Assembly (NCBI GenBank): GCA_012845835.1
Contig: JABAKD010000004.1
Span: forward strand, 4,496,265 to 4,560,264
DNA from: Undaria pinnatifida
Taxonomy: Eukaryota > Sar > Phaeophyceae > Laminariales > Alariaceae
Direction of reading: 5' to 3'
Length of the DNA: 64,000 bases
In this document: one piece after another, positions 1-11,107 of the stretch
How the letters are laid out: each line of letters begins with the position of its first letter
How positions within the stretch are numbered: the stretch's first letter is position 1
Program-made: the position numbers and the translations under genes
The notes under the pieces: model-generated
What the model was told of the DNA's origin: nothing
Databases searched by the model: none
What the model saw: only the letters and a program-made list of their open reading frames with translations

Positions 1-172
1 ACGGAAAGAAAATCCGCTTCAACCCTTTCGGGACCAGATATACCCACCAAACATAGGTCAGATACGGTAAGGTCTTACCAGTCATCTACTGGGAGTTTGC
101 AGCATGTACAAGTCTCTCATCATGTCGCGCAGGCGTCGGAAACACCCTTGAAGCATAGTTCGGATATATCTT

Positions 173-2022
173 CTACCTCAGCACCCTCGGCCGCTTTGTG
201 TGGCCGGTGCTGTATTTGTCGATGTGTTTCGACACTTGTTTCTCTATCAAGGTCTAAGAGGGATAAGAGAAAGCCGGGATGTAGAAAGGACTCCAACGCC
301 AACACACGTCGACAGCAGGGCCAGCTTGTTATTTAGGAACTACACACTGGCCGGCTAGTCGCTTATCGAGGAACCGCTTACAGGGCCAACATTCTTATCG
401 AGCAACTGTTTACTGGCCTGCTAGGCTCTAATCGAAGAACTATGTACCGGCTGGGGAAATCCGGGGTCTACCTCACGCAAGCGGTGAGGGATGCACTCAC
501 CAAGTGCAAAGGAGTCATATTCTTGACGTTCCGGACATCTATGGTAGCTCCCGCTCCCGCGAGTACCTTTGCCAATCCTACGAACCCCTTCTTCGCTGCG
601 TAATGAAGAGGGGTGCCGTCCTGCTCATCGCTTTCGTCCAAAGGCACCTGTAGTGTTGTAACAATTCGTTGAATTCTCAGTATTTTGTTGCGCCATGCCC
701 CTTGACCACAGCTTACCAGATACCAATATGTGCGGGAGTGCAACGCCCTATCGTTGGGGTACCCACGTGAAATCCAAGCGGACCTTACATCTCCATCCAG
801 AGTTGTACATTAAAGGGAAGGACAGCACCCTTGTCCGGCTTGGATCCGTTGCGGTCTGGAAGACGGCGCCAATGGCAAATGGTAGGTGATCGTGTCTCGT
901 GCAATAGCATCACGAGAAAGCCGAAGGAGGCGCAACACCACCACCAACGCCAACAACCGGCCTGGAACGAAGGCTCACCTTATGCTCCAAAAGCAACTTG
1001 ACGATTTCAGTGTGACCTCCCCATGTAGCCCAATGCATCGCCGTTGCATGTTGGTGGCTAAATGTATTTGGCCTGCAGGGCGTGCGTGAAGACGAAAGAG
1101 CTCAAAACATGTAAAACATTGCTTGGTCATGGGGCGCTGCTCGAAACGTGGAATCAACTTTGTTTCAGCCTTTGCATGCGAACGCAAACCTCTGCTTCGC
1201 GAATTGCTGGTCCACTTAAAAAGTGTTCCTCCTACGTAGTCGCAGTCGATGCAGCCCGCCACAACATGAACAAGAAAAACTACTGATTGTATGTTGCTCC
1301 TGGCATTCATAAGAAGAGTACGAGGGGCATAACTCGTCGTTTCGAATCACACGTTGCGATGAGCACGAATCAACAACAACGAGCAGATCTAAAAGTGAGA
1401 GCAGACATTTCCGTCTCCTTACAGCCGCAAAACAGGAGATTCGAACCCGAGCTGTTTATAGTCCACGTTAGTCTCTCACTTGGCTCCCTCGTCAAGCAGT
1501 CTCTTGACGATTTCCACATGCCCCCCCCAGCACGCCCACATCAGAGGGCTGCAATGCTCTCGATCTGGTTTGTTCACATCGCCCCCCTTCCCGATGTAGT
1601 CTTGCACCTAGCGAGCGAGGTACGAGTAGAGGGTACGTGCTGTCAAGACCCTGGGGACAATAACACAACGACGCGCCATACGCGACGGTATAACGCATCA
1701 GCAACAACTTTCGGGTTGAAATTTGAGGACAAATAAACGTACATAGGCGCCGTGTAGCTCAAGTACGTAAGAGTGTGCATGATAAGAATGAAAGTCGATC
1801 GGGGTTGGCATTGAGCTGCACGCATGGAGGGGTAGACACCATGCTGGCTTCGCGGATACGCGTATAGCAGGTGGTGCGAACCAGACAGGAACACTCACCT
1901 TGGCGACATATTCGTGCGGTGCTACTCTGCAGAGCACAGGTGATCTCTCTCTCTCGAAGTAATCTCTCACCTCTCAAACTCCTCTCCCGAGTGCACATGA
2001 GAGGGTGACCAGCGCAATGCAC
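173..2022 (-). CDS. Ankyrin-repeat protein, five exons
   Basis: The model joins minus-strand exons 2022-1899, 1600-1480, 1072-979, 647-501 and 253-173. All phases agree, giving 188 residues plus stop. Exons 2 to 4 read as consecutive ankyrin repeats. Exon 2 has DREHCSPLMWACWGGHVEIV, exon 3 has ATAMHWATWGGHTEIVKLLL, and exon 4 has DGTPLHYAAKKGFVGLAKVL followed by the start of another repeat (MTPLHL). The repeat register runs unbroken across the junctions, which supports the splicing. Donors are GTGAGA, GTGAGC and GTGAGT. The family mediates protein-protein contacts, and no catalytic domain is visible. The first exon (ATG at 2022) and the last (Lys/Arg-rich, stop at 173-175) rest only on open frame, splice sites and phase, so either end may be wrong. 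The partner and pathway are unknown. Confidence 0.68.
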
Positions 2023-2884
2023 AATACTCGTTTCGAATCAAAGGAGGTCAACATATTCAGCATACCGTGCGGTACACCCGGAACCCTACGCCCACGGCAA
2101 AAAGCCGAAGGGTCCACCGCATAAATACCGAAACATCACGCACGAAGAGGTCGTACGGAGGGTGCACACCGCCGTGTGAATGTCATGAGGTGCTCGTGCA
2201 TCGTTTGAAGATGCTACAGCAGTAGTGTCACCACCACCGTACTTGTTGTCATGAGGGTAGGAATGGGTGCTCATCAGTACCAACCGCACGTTATGTCTTA
2301 AGTGATGGCTTCGACCCTACTATTATTGCTACTACCGGTATAAAAGACCGTCATACAATTATAACACTGCACCAGTTTTGTTCGTGTGGCGACTGTGATT
2401 GCCAACAAGCAAAAAAAGAGGGACCAAGGGCGCTGCTTGAAGTAGAAAATCTTAAGAGTGTCAGCATGCCACTGTCATCCTCTGGGTTGGGCAGGCGCAG
2501 CACCAGAAGGCTTCTCATGAATCAACAATGCTCTTGTTAAAATCAATACAACAAGTTCAGCGCGACGTGCATATGCCATGCAGAGACGGGGAGGTTGAAG
2601 CAATATCGCAAATAAGGAATTGCTAGAAGCGAAATTGAAAAAAACAAAACGGACCCAGGGGAAAACCAGCTTCTTGCTCTCGCACCCGGTACTGTATCAT
2701 ATAGAGGAGCAAAGGACACGTAACATAACACAAGCAAAGTCGCCAGGCACACAAGAATGCACCGCAGTGCAGTCAATACTACAGCAATCCCGCCATAAAA
2801 ATACTCGTGTCCGTCTATGATTGTTGACAACTGACAACATGCGTGCAATGATATCGCGGCCCCAGAATAAACTTCTTACAGGTA
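2023..2884. other. Intergenic, nothing recognised
   Basis: I saw no domain, convincing splice pair or repeat shared with the rest of the window. The upstream region of the minus-strand ankyrin gene, including its promoter, should lie in the left part of this stretch, but no core motif stands out. Confidence 0.4.
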
Positions 2885-3085
2885 CCGGCGTTCCCGGTGG
2901 TCTAGTGGTAAACCTCGTAACTACATGGTATAGTATATACTAAGGTCGACTTCGCGAAATCGAGCCCCCCCGAGGGACTTTTTCTTGTGCAAAGATTGAC
3001 ACGCAGCAAGCGCCCAACGTGTGCATGCACAATTCGACGACAGTCGGCGAGGGAAGAAAATGCAAAAAAAAAAAGACAATACCCC
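2885..3085 (+). repeat. Diverged tRNA-derived SINE
   Basis: The head reads like a tRNA with an A-box-like TGGTCTAGTGGTA near 2898 and a degenerate B box near 2950-2965. It is followed by GGGACTTTTTCTTGTGCA, the same linker found after the tRNA head of the better preserved copies at 10419 and 43787. The element fades into an A-rich stretch near 3065. It is probably an older or sister subfamily. Confidence 0.6.
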
Positions 3086-3129
3086 GCAGTGGGGACGGGG
3101 GAGAAGTGTGTGTTGTGTGACAGCTCCCG

Positions 3130-3445
3130 TAGATTCGTGCGGTCGGCATAAGTTCCTTAGATGTGCTCGAATAGCGATTGGAGTATTTCCAGGCACAAGG
3201 ACCACACGGCACACCAACCAAGCAGGCCGGTGGTCAGGGTTACGGATGGGATTAGGGATAGAGTTCCGGGTCGGAGTGGTGCCCGCCAATAGGCGAAGCC
3301 GAAAATAATCTCACCGTCGGGGAAAATATCCCTTCCAATCTCGTGATAAAACCCAATCTTACTGATAATAAAAAACATCACCAGGTATCACTTCATTCGG
3401 GCACAGAGTATCGCGCCTGCACGGGAAGAATTTTACCGCGACTGG
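3130..3445 (-). repeat. Dispersed 300-bp repeat, copy 1
   Basis: The reverse complement of this interval aligns with 5925-6235. Shared blocks include GCCTGCTTGGTTGGTG, CCGTGTGGTC and CCCGTGCAGGC, in the same order with similar spacing. The two copies face each other about 2.5 kb apart. There is no coding potential and no visible tRNA head. Confidence 0.6.
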
Positions 3446-4330
3446 CGATGTGACTCCGGGTCTGAAACACGAGAACACAGGGACATGGCGAAACGAGTGC
3501 AAAGATAATGGATAGGATGGAAAAAACACAAACAAGATACAAGTACTTGTACAACGGTCGTGGGTGCTTTCAACTCACGCTATCTTGAAAAAACTTCAAC
3601 ACCAGGGTTGTAAAGCAACAAATACTCGCTTGCAATCTACCAGCTATACATAGACATACTCACAAAATGTCTCGTCAAGAAAATTTTCTTGGAACCACTT
3701 GATTATAAGGACATTCGCTTTCAGCGCTCCCACTCGGAACCACGCCTGCCTAAATTCTCCCTTCGGAGAAGCTTCCCGGCGGCTTTCTTTGCGTCCCTTG
3801 CTTTCTTTACCTTCTTAGTGTTCCTCGGGACCGCCCCAACACCAAGTTCAAGACAAGATCTCCAGCAATGCTTGAAAAATATATCCCCACACTAATTTCA
3901 ATATAATTTTTCGACATTAAAATCAACACTTGCTCTTGGTAAAAAAAACGTTGAAAAAAAAATGGATCTTCAAAAATCTTCAAAACTCGAGTTAAAATTG
4001 AAAAGAGTAAAAAAATTACGAAGATAGCCGTTCCCAGACTAAATTCAAAATTCAAAATAAAAAGCGCCGATCAACAAAATCAGTACACAAAGAATGCTCG
4101 AACATACGTACGTGCACATTTATTTTGCACGTGTCATATCATGACACGTGTGTTCGTAAACTGCAAGTACACGTTTCTTCTGCACCCCTGTTTCTTCCGC
4201 TCAATCACAATAAAAGCACACCCACCCGACGTTCTTAGGGCTGCAGCAGCAGTAGTAGCATGTTGCCGTCGAGGTTGTATCACAAGGACAGAACAGCACA
4301 GCACATCCCACTCAGCCCTCGAGGCCTCAC
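3446..4330. other. AT-rich intergenic DNA
   Basis: No gene is supported here. The stretch 3890-4070 is strongly A-rich. The part around 3470-3560 (purine-rich, A runs) weakly resembles the tail of the SINE-like elements at 20240 and 36735. Confidence 0.35.
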
Positions 4331-4334
4331 ATTA

Positions 4335-4655
4335 GGCACCAGTATGTACGTGAGTACTGCTATGTACCCGTCTTTCTGCTTCTTCATTGATTGTCCCCTC
4401 TCGGTCCTCTTCCATGTCATTTTTTGGCAAATTTCATCCGTACGGCCGATCAGAACGTGAAATCGCCAGCAAGCACACAGCACAGCACAGGGCAATCAGC
4501 TCTGCACAAGTCGCTCCTGGCATTATCCAATCGCTAGTTGCACCAAATGATGGGCCTCTTTCTGCCTCCTTCATAAGTTGTTGTATTCTTTCTCGTGCGA
4601 GCGAAGCGGGCGGCGTCACCCGCCCGCGGAGCGGAGCCCTTGTAATACATACAAA
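4335..4655 (-). repeat. GC-hairpin-headed repeat, copy 1
   Basis: The reverse complement starts with GGGCTCCGCTCCGCGGGCGG, then a short loop and the matching GCCGCCCGC arm. It continues with a body shared with 44091, 44441 and 47179 (for example AGAGGCCCATGATTTGGTGC and GCACAGCGCAG-type blocks). The GC-rich hairpin head contrasts sharply with the AT-richer flanks. Confidence 0.6.
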
Positions 4656-4954
4656 ATATCGGCAGGACTTCCAGCCTAAGAAAGAGAGCTCAAAGTGTTT
4701 GGACGCTCGCTGGCAAAAGCAGCCTCCTGGAGCGTGCCACTTCCCTCTTCACACTGAATCACAACGTTTGGCTAGGTTGGGGGGGGAAAAAGTCGCCGTC
4801 GGTGTCAAGATGTCAACTGCCAAGTCTAGTGTCAAGGCGTCAAAAAAATCGGCCATTGTCCATCGGGGTCATTTCGCACACCAAGTTCCACCATGTGTTT
4901 TTCCATGTCTAATAGCTATTATATATTACTTCATTTATATCGTCTTCAAGTTCA

Positions 4955-5095
4955 ATTAACACCCCCCCCCCACCCCCCCCTTCCCCGCCGCCCCCGCCAT
5001 CGCCTACTATTAATGGCAATACGCGTGCAGTAAGCTCCTATTCATTTATGCTACCTATAATATCCCCCCTTGCCTGACCCCCCCCCCTCACCGGT
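4955..5095. repeat. C-rich low-complexity tracts
   Basis: Several runs of 7 to 9 C are separated by short spacers. They resemble, on the opposite strand, the G tracts of 48820-49310. No gene is visible. Confidence 0.7.
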
Positions 5096-5139
5096 CATAC
5101 GACTACAGGATATATATACATATTAAACTGGGGCATTGC

Positions 5140-5395
5140 ACAGCCGTCAGATTTTGTTTCCCTCAAAAACGGTTTTTGTAGTTGCCAAGCACAGATTGAC
5201 TAGCAGCACCCTGTTGACCCTGGTACAAGCTAGATCTAAGGAGAGTCGCCGATTTATATCCTTAATGAGGACACACACCCAGTAATACGCGCGACCGGAG
5301 TATCACACACAGCTTGCAAAGATGAGTTTCGACGAAATCTTCGATCTTACAGCTGGAGTGTGTTTTGATGTGTTATTATATGTACAGTAGTGCTG
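5140..5395 (-). repeat. 240-bp dispersed family, full copy
   Basis: Read on the minus strand this begins CTCCAGCTGTAAGATCGAAG, runs through TTTGCAAGCTGTGTGTGATA and an AGGGTCAACAGG block, and ends with a GAGGGAAACAAAATCTGAC-like segment. The same order occurs at 7808, 42826 and 48555. There is no open frame across copies and no A/B box, so its class is unknown. Confidence 0.65.
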
Positions 5396-5924
5396 AGCTC
5401 TCCCATCCCGCCACTAGACCAGGGTCGGTACTGCTGCTATTTCACGCGAATCTTACATGAATATTTAATATTGGTCCCATTAAGATGTCAATGTTACTCA
5501 TGACTTATTTCGTACCTCGGACTGGTCACCATGCCGTACATGCCAACACACCAACATTCCGTCCGATTGCTAGAATTTGAACGAGCATCCCGAAATATCT
5601 TCGAGCAGGCCCAGACGGTCCATTACGCGAACAGAAACAACGAACGCAGCCAAACAAACCGTCGGGTGGTTGAAGCGTAATACTGTTGTATGCGCGAAAA
5701 CACGGAGAACATCGCACTTGACAGGACAATAGCCTTGCCGACTTGCCGGTGCACCCCAAGCGCACGCACGGACGAATGGGTGCCTGCTGTCTATGATACA
5801 GCATAAAGCATATAGATTAAGCAGCAGCAGTATCGCTATCGATTATTCGCCCTGGGCCACAAGCCAAACATGGGGGCGCGGACTGGCATTGATAAGCATT
5901 ACCAACTCTACCTGCACCCCAAAC

Positions 5925-6235
5925 TTATGTGATAATCACCGGCTGTAAATCTGCCCGTGCAGGCAAGATCAGACTTATTTTGTGCCCGAATAAAAGTAGG
6001 AGTATATTGTTTCAATGAGGTATCATAGGGTTTTGTCATAAGACTGTACGGGTTTTTTCCCAACGGCGACATTATCGGCTTCGGCTCACGGCGATCACCA
6101 TCCCGACCCCGATCCCTAACCCTCACCAGAGGCCTGCTTGGTTGGTGCGCCGTGTGGTCGGTGTGCTTGGAAAGACTCTTATTAGTAGTAACCGATGTTC
6201 GGGCACTTTTACGCAACTTTACCTGACCGAGCGGA
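5925..6235 (+). repeat. Dispersed 300-bp repeat, copy 2
   Basis: This is the inverted partner of 3130-3445. It keeps blocks such as CCCGTGCAGGC, CCCGAATAAA, ATTATCGGCTTCG and GGCCTGCTTGGTTGGTG in the same order. Confidence 0.6.
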
Positions 6236-7807
6236 TCTGCGGGAGCTAAAGTTGTACCTGGTACCATGTATCGGGTGTCCGAAATCGTAAGTAAAAGTTG
6301 TGTGCTCACGTGCTCACTACATTTTACAATTTTGACAATTTGCTGGGTGTGATGGGGACGTACACCACGAATGACTCGTAATGACTACATGTTGTCAAAT
6401 TCATTCCCCCGCGTTGACAACAAACCCACTTTCGATTATTGTACTATCACTTTCCCCGCCACAGAGGAAACTTCCCAACTTCTTCGACGTACAGTCAGAC
6501 CAAACCAGAAACTGCTCAGAATTTCGTAATTTCAAGCGCCTCCTTAGCTTGAAAGGTGAAAGGGCTGCTACGAGATCCTAACAATGGTTGGACTGCTTCA
6601 AGCCATTCCGATAAAATAAACATGGTAATATTCATACATAGATAATATCATATGGTATGCCTGTTATTAATATTAAAAATACATAGATTACACATCCATG
6701 TCAATATAAAAAAGACGTGTGTCTAGATAAACAGACGCGTATGTCTAGATGTGTCGCCGGCTGCCCGTTGCCAGCGCCAGGGGCGCCTGCCTGCCCCAAA
6801 CGCCAGGGGCGCTCGCCACCAATCTCAAGAGTTTTTAAGAGTCGGCTCCTTGATCCTATGCATGATTCCTTGCATGATTCATGATGGCGATATTGTGCTT
6901 CCGTTGAAAGAACCGAGGACAATGGAGCACAACAGTTCGTTGAGGAAGCGAAACTTCTGCTTTGCGGTTGGTTTGTACAAAGGAAATTTGACAGACAGCA
7001 TGATAACTAGGGTGTGACGTTGTGCTCCTGCGTGCCCCTGACGAGGCACGGATCACAAGGAGATTTTTCTTCGACTTACTCTACTTACACGCCGGCAGAA
7101 CGCCCGACAAGGAAAACAAGGCCAGTCTGCGCGCGCGCCCGCGCCATTCATTAGGAGAGTGGATACTTCGTGTAGTACAAACCTAAAATCGAATGTATGA
7201 TGTTACTAGCAGGATATTCTGAGATTGGCGCATTGCGATCATTCAAAATGATAGATAGTCGACGGATGATACTTCTTTTTTATATATATCCTCCGGCGGA
7301 TGGGGAAGAATAAAGCTTAAGCTCACCACACTTCCACGTATTTCCATGCGCTTCGTGTGTCGATTTAACTCAGTTGCTTTCGCAACCCAACGCTAGCTGG
7401 CGCACCCTTCGGATCCCACTGTAGGGATAGCGTGAGCTGCCCCTATCAGTGGTCCTCGTTACAACCCCGGCAGCGCAAGCTGCCGTTGTATACGGATGCG
7501 TGTATATGTCGACCCGGCCTGTCCCCTGAGGGTCAGGTTCGGTGAAGATAGCCACCCGGAATACCCGATACCTTTTCATAGTGATAGAAGTGCAAATAAC
7601 CGCGATGGATCTCCTGCTGAATTGTGTTAGTGGGCGCTCACTCACCATTGGCATTCGTTCCTCGGGGAGCTGTCATTCGACATTACTCGATCTAGGGTTT
7701 TTGAGTTTTAAGCAGGCAACGGCAGCGCGATTTGGAGAGACTTCTTCTCTGGCCAAAACGACGTACCCGCTGGCACGAGTGCTGTAACAGCAGTTAGTCG
7801 AATGTAC
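6236..7807. other. No gene recognised
   Basis: Open frames here are short and show no domain or splice pattern. A short direct repeat of a CGCCAGGGGCGC-type block occurs near 6770-6815. Nothing else is explained. Confidence 0.4.
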
Positions 7808-8065
7808 AAGCTGTAGACACCCCACGTGTGCCATCGAGAGTTTCGACGAAACATATATTTGCAAGCTGCGTGGGATACGTAAAATCACGCCTGCTACTGA
7901 TACGGTTTTTGCCTCATGAAGGATACCTGGTATGTAGAAAGTCGGTGAGACTCCCCTGCTGGGTGATGGTACCAGGGTCAACAGCGCGATTTTACAACGG
8001 CGGCCAGCTCATACTATATCATAGACTAACCATTCTGCCCAAGGATACTGCTGTATACTGTAATT
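7808..8065 (+). repeat. 240-bp dispersed family, diverged copy
   Basis: It retains GAGTTTCGACGAAACATA, TTTGCAAGCTGCGTG, a CTCATGAAGGATACC block, and GACTCCCCTGCT followed by AGGGTCAACAG, in the same order as the 42826 copy. A GGTACCAGG-type insert near 7968 interrupts it. Confidence 0.55.
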
Positions 8066-9566
8066 AATAGCAGTCTAACCCGTTGTTTGAATTATAGAAC
8101 CTGGTGCCAGTCATGTCACCTGGTACCAGATACTACAAAAACACACACCAGGTCAGGTACACCAGGTCGGGTGTACATTTTCGCAGCATAACAAGCGGGT
8201 TGCCTGCTGTCTGTAGCAGGCCTGATGATGAGCGAGTATCCGATTCCTCACTCCAAAGCCACGAAAAACAACAATGGCACAACCCGGAACGTGGCGACTC
8301 CAAGCACATGACCTACGTATAACCCGAAATACAGCAACACAGAAAAGAGTGTGCCAAATCATTCGCGGAAAAACACGGAGAGGGTGAACCATGAAATACA
8401 AGTACAGCCAACCGCACGTAGAAGGAGGGACGTGCAGTACGTAGCGCCAGCAAGCCGGGAAATGGGGCTCTGCGGCGGTGCATACTAGCTAGTCGCCTGT
8501 GTGATGCAAGGTGCTCCACGTCATAGGATGCGTCTATTCGGACCGTGCTACCTGCTCAAGCGCTTTGCGACGTTGATCCCGTCGACAAAATCACGCATGC
8601 TTCCTGCTGAAACAAAGCCACGACGAGACCAGTGCACTTGCACGTGTATCATGCTGGTCAACCTTATCTTATTACGGTACAAGTATTAGTAATACTTCGT
8701 GCTTATTGAGCCTGTCGTTGCTCTTTCGCGACCAGCAGACAAGGCCTGGGACCTGTTCACCTCCTACGATGCACTGCTGTTTCTGCTGTTTGCCGCATGA
8801 TAATGATCTGTCCATGCTGGTGTATGATGTGATCTACAGCAATATTGTAGATAGAAAAGAAAGAGGCGGTTGGACTTCCTGGTCCTTGGTCATTTGTCAT
8901 ACCAAAGCTCGATCTACTTGATCTACTTGATCTACTTTTTTACCGACCATGAAACAAACCAAAGTGCTCATCTAGTGGTACGTGCAGCATCAGAAATTCG
9001 AAGTGAGCCATTTTCGAAATATGATATGCTGGGGATGTGCGGTGCAGGGTGGAGGTATGCATGGCGCGGGCATGTGCAGCAGCGTCTCGTGCTGTGTCAC
9101 GCCAGCCCTCGCTCGGAGAGGAAAGGAGGTTCATTCACGGAAACAGGCAGCAGGATGAGGCGTATGTCTCAGCCAGCACAGATGTTTCGCTTTTCTTGTT
9201 GAAACAATCGAATAAAGCCGCGGAAATGAGCGGACCCGGCAGGAAGCTGGGCAGGCCCGAAGGATTCTACTGCTGTAGCTCAAGTACAGGAAAGGTTTGT
9301 CAGAATGGTGTGTGCTGGCGAGGCTAAAGCATGACAAGCACTGCACAATACGGGGCTATGACAGCAGAGATCGTGCCGCGCCATTGACGGCGCCACCGAG
9401 AGATGCAGCTTTCCCATACCTGTTCGTATGATTTGGAGTGTTTTCCCCTTTCAGAATTGAAAGCAAAATAGAGGTTACCAACATCCCAACGGGAGGGTGA
9501 GCCAGCCCTCAGCACGGGCTTGCTTACTGGCCTTACTGCATTCCATTAGGGAGAGCTATGGCTCAC
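8066..9566. other. No gene recognised
   Basis: I found no domain-bearing exon or repeat shared with other parts of the window. GATCTACTT is repeated three times in tandem at about 8910-8938. Confidence 0.4.
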
Positions 9567-9604
9567 CTTCTGCAGCTTCCCTGCGCGTGCCGCGGCATGA
9601 ATCC
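9567..9604 (-). other. Possible isolated ankyrin-type mini-exon
   Basis: Between an acceptor at 9605-9607 and a GTGAGC donor just below 9567, the minus strand reads IHAAARAGKLQK, which resembles the start of an ankyrin repeat. No neighbouring exon could be linked to it, so it may be a relic or chance. Confidence 0.25.
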
Positions 9605-9662
9605 CTGTGACTATATACGAAGCCATTCCCTCCTTCCGGCTTAACTCAGCCAAGACCAAGCT

Positions 9663-9712
9663 CCTTTCGCCACCACCACTGCCGCCACCGCCACCGCCGC
9701 CGCCGTCAGTGC
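9663..9712. repeat. CCG/CCA trinucleotide repeat
   Basis: This is a run of CCA, CCG and CCT triplets. It would encode poly-Pro on plus and poly-Gly on minus, and the frames through it are probably an artefact of the repeat. Confidence 0.8.
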
Positions 9713-10418
9713 GCCAGTTTCGTTCGCTCTTGGCCGGGTACCCACCAAGATGGCCCAATCCCTTGCCGCCTGTAGCGGCGCGAGTTGTAGCACGCCGCGC
9801 AAGTGGAAGCCTTGTTTCGCTTCCTTCTCTGATGTTTCGTGATTTCCGTGCGTAGATAAACCGGGGACATTCAAATGATCCCCCCTTAATATCCAAACAT
9901 ACTGGCCTCTCATACAACTGAAACCCACGCTATATGCTTGTTGCTGCAACTATGCAATGCAGCAATTCTGCGATACCCCACGTACCGGCCCTGACTGGGA
10001 TTGCTCGTCTCATGAAGCGCCTTCCAGGCGCCGTCCTGTTCGTGGCCTCGTTAACGCTGTTATCAGCTCGGGGCAGAGTATGGACGAATGGTCTACCCCC
10101 GAAAGGCCCAGCAGGTACACGCACTCCTGGATTTTGTCCCGCCTTGGGGTCAGGAGTGTCGCGTCGCTGTTCAGTATATCATAAAGAGGGGAAATGGAGC
10201 GGTGAGTGAGTTGACTAGGCAAGGTGCATTAGGAGGTGGTAATGTACGTTGTCCGCACGAGTTTGCACTTCCATGCCTGTAGCAGCTGGTGTCAAAAGCC
10301 TTCGCAACGATGTGTCGTATGGTTCTTCTATAATTGACTCACGTGCGGCTGTCAAAACTCGAATAGCACTTGCAATACCAAAATAATGGGTCATAGGTGC
10401 TACGAGTACATGTATAGG

Positions 10419-10732
10419 GTCGCCCCGGTGGCGTATCCGGGTTATCCTCGAGCCTGGTATAGGTCAGTTTCGTGAGTTCGAATCCCCCCTAGTGCATACC
10501 CGTATAAATTCGTGGGGACTTTTTCTTGTGCACAAATTGACTTGCGGAAAGCGCGAGAGCGTGAGTTATTAATAGCAGCACTCGATGAAAAATCGACGAG
10601 CAATGGGATTGCTGAACCTTATGCGCGATAAAAATTGAAGGCCAGAACCGGGGGGAAGAAGGGACAACACCTGTAACCACGGCTTGTCCAGAAGCTGGAA
10701 AGTAAATGTGTGTGAAAAAAAAAAAGGTCATA
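10419..10732 (+). repeat. tRNA-derived SINE, near full length
   Basis: The tRNA-like head has GGTGGCGTATCCGGGTTATC (A-box region) and GTGAGTTCGAATCCCCCC, a near-perfect B box (GTTCGAATCC). The body includes GGGGACTTTTTCTTGTGCAC, ACTCGATGAAAAATCGACGA and CCACGGCTTGTCCAGAAGCT, and it ends in a run of 11 A. The copy at 43787 matches throughout. A Pol III head, unrelated body and A tail define a SINE. No partner LINE was recognised here. Confidence 0.85.
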
Positions 10733-11045
10733 CGTTGCAAGCGGTTGATTTCTTTGCTTTTTCTTTCCAGCTTCCACTATACCCTCAGCGACTGTTAGTG
10801 GCCTTCTCGACAAGCAAGCCGTGGTCACAGGTGCCTTCTCTTCTTCCCCCCGGTACTTACGTTGCAAGCGGTTGATTTCTTTGCTTTTACTTTCCAGCTT
10901 CCACTATACCCTCAGCGACTGTTAGTGGCCTTCTCGACAAGCAAGCCGTGGTCACAGGTGTCTTCTCTTCTTCCCCCCGGTACTTGCCTTCATTTTTGTC
11001 GTGCATAGGGTCCAGCATTCCCACTTTTCAGGCTTTTTTTCATGC
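10732..11045 (-). repeat. Tandemly duplicated SINE tail, minus orientation
   Basis: A 127-bp unit (10732-10858 and 10859-10985) is repeated almost exactly. It contains the minus-strand SINE body (AAGCCGTGGTCACAGGTG), and SINE sequence continues to about 11045. The duplication begins directly after the A tail of the plus-strand SINE, so two insertions abut tail to tail. Confidence 0.75.
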
Positions 11046-11107
11046 CCGCCGACTTACACAGAAATTCGCCAGCTCGCTCTCCCGCGCTATCGGCCTGCCG
11101 ATTTGTA

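Noticed and set aside
9546-9949. Long overlapping frames with poly-Gly and poly-Pro runs
   Set aside because: They depend on a triplet repeat that is open in several frames on both strands; only the small ankyrin-like piece was kept, at low confidence.
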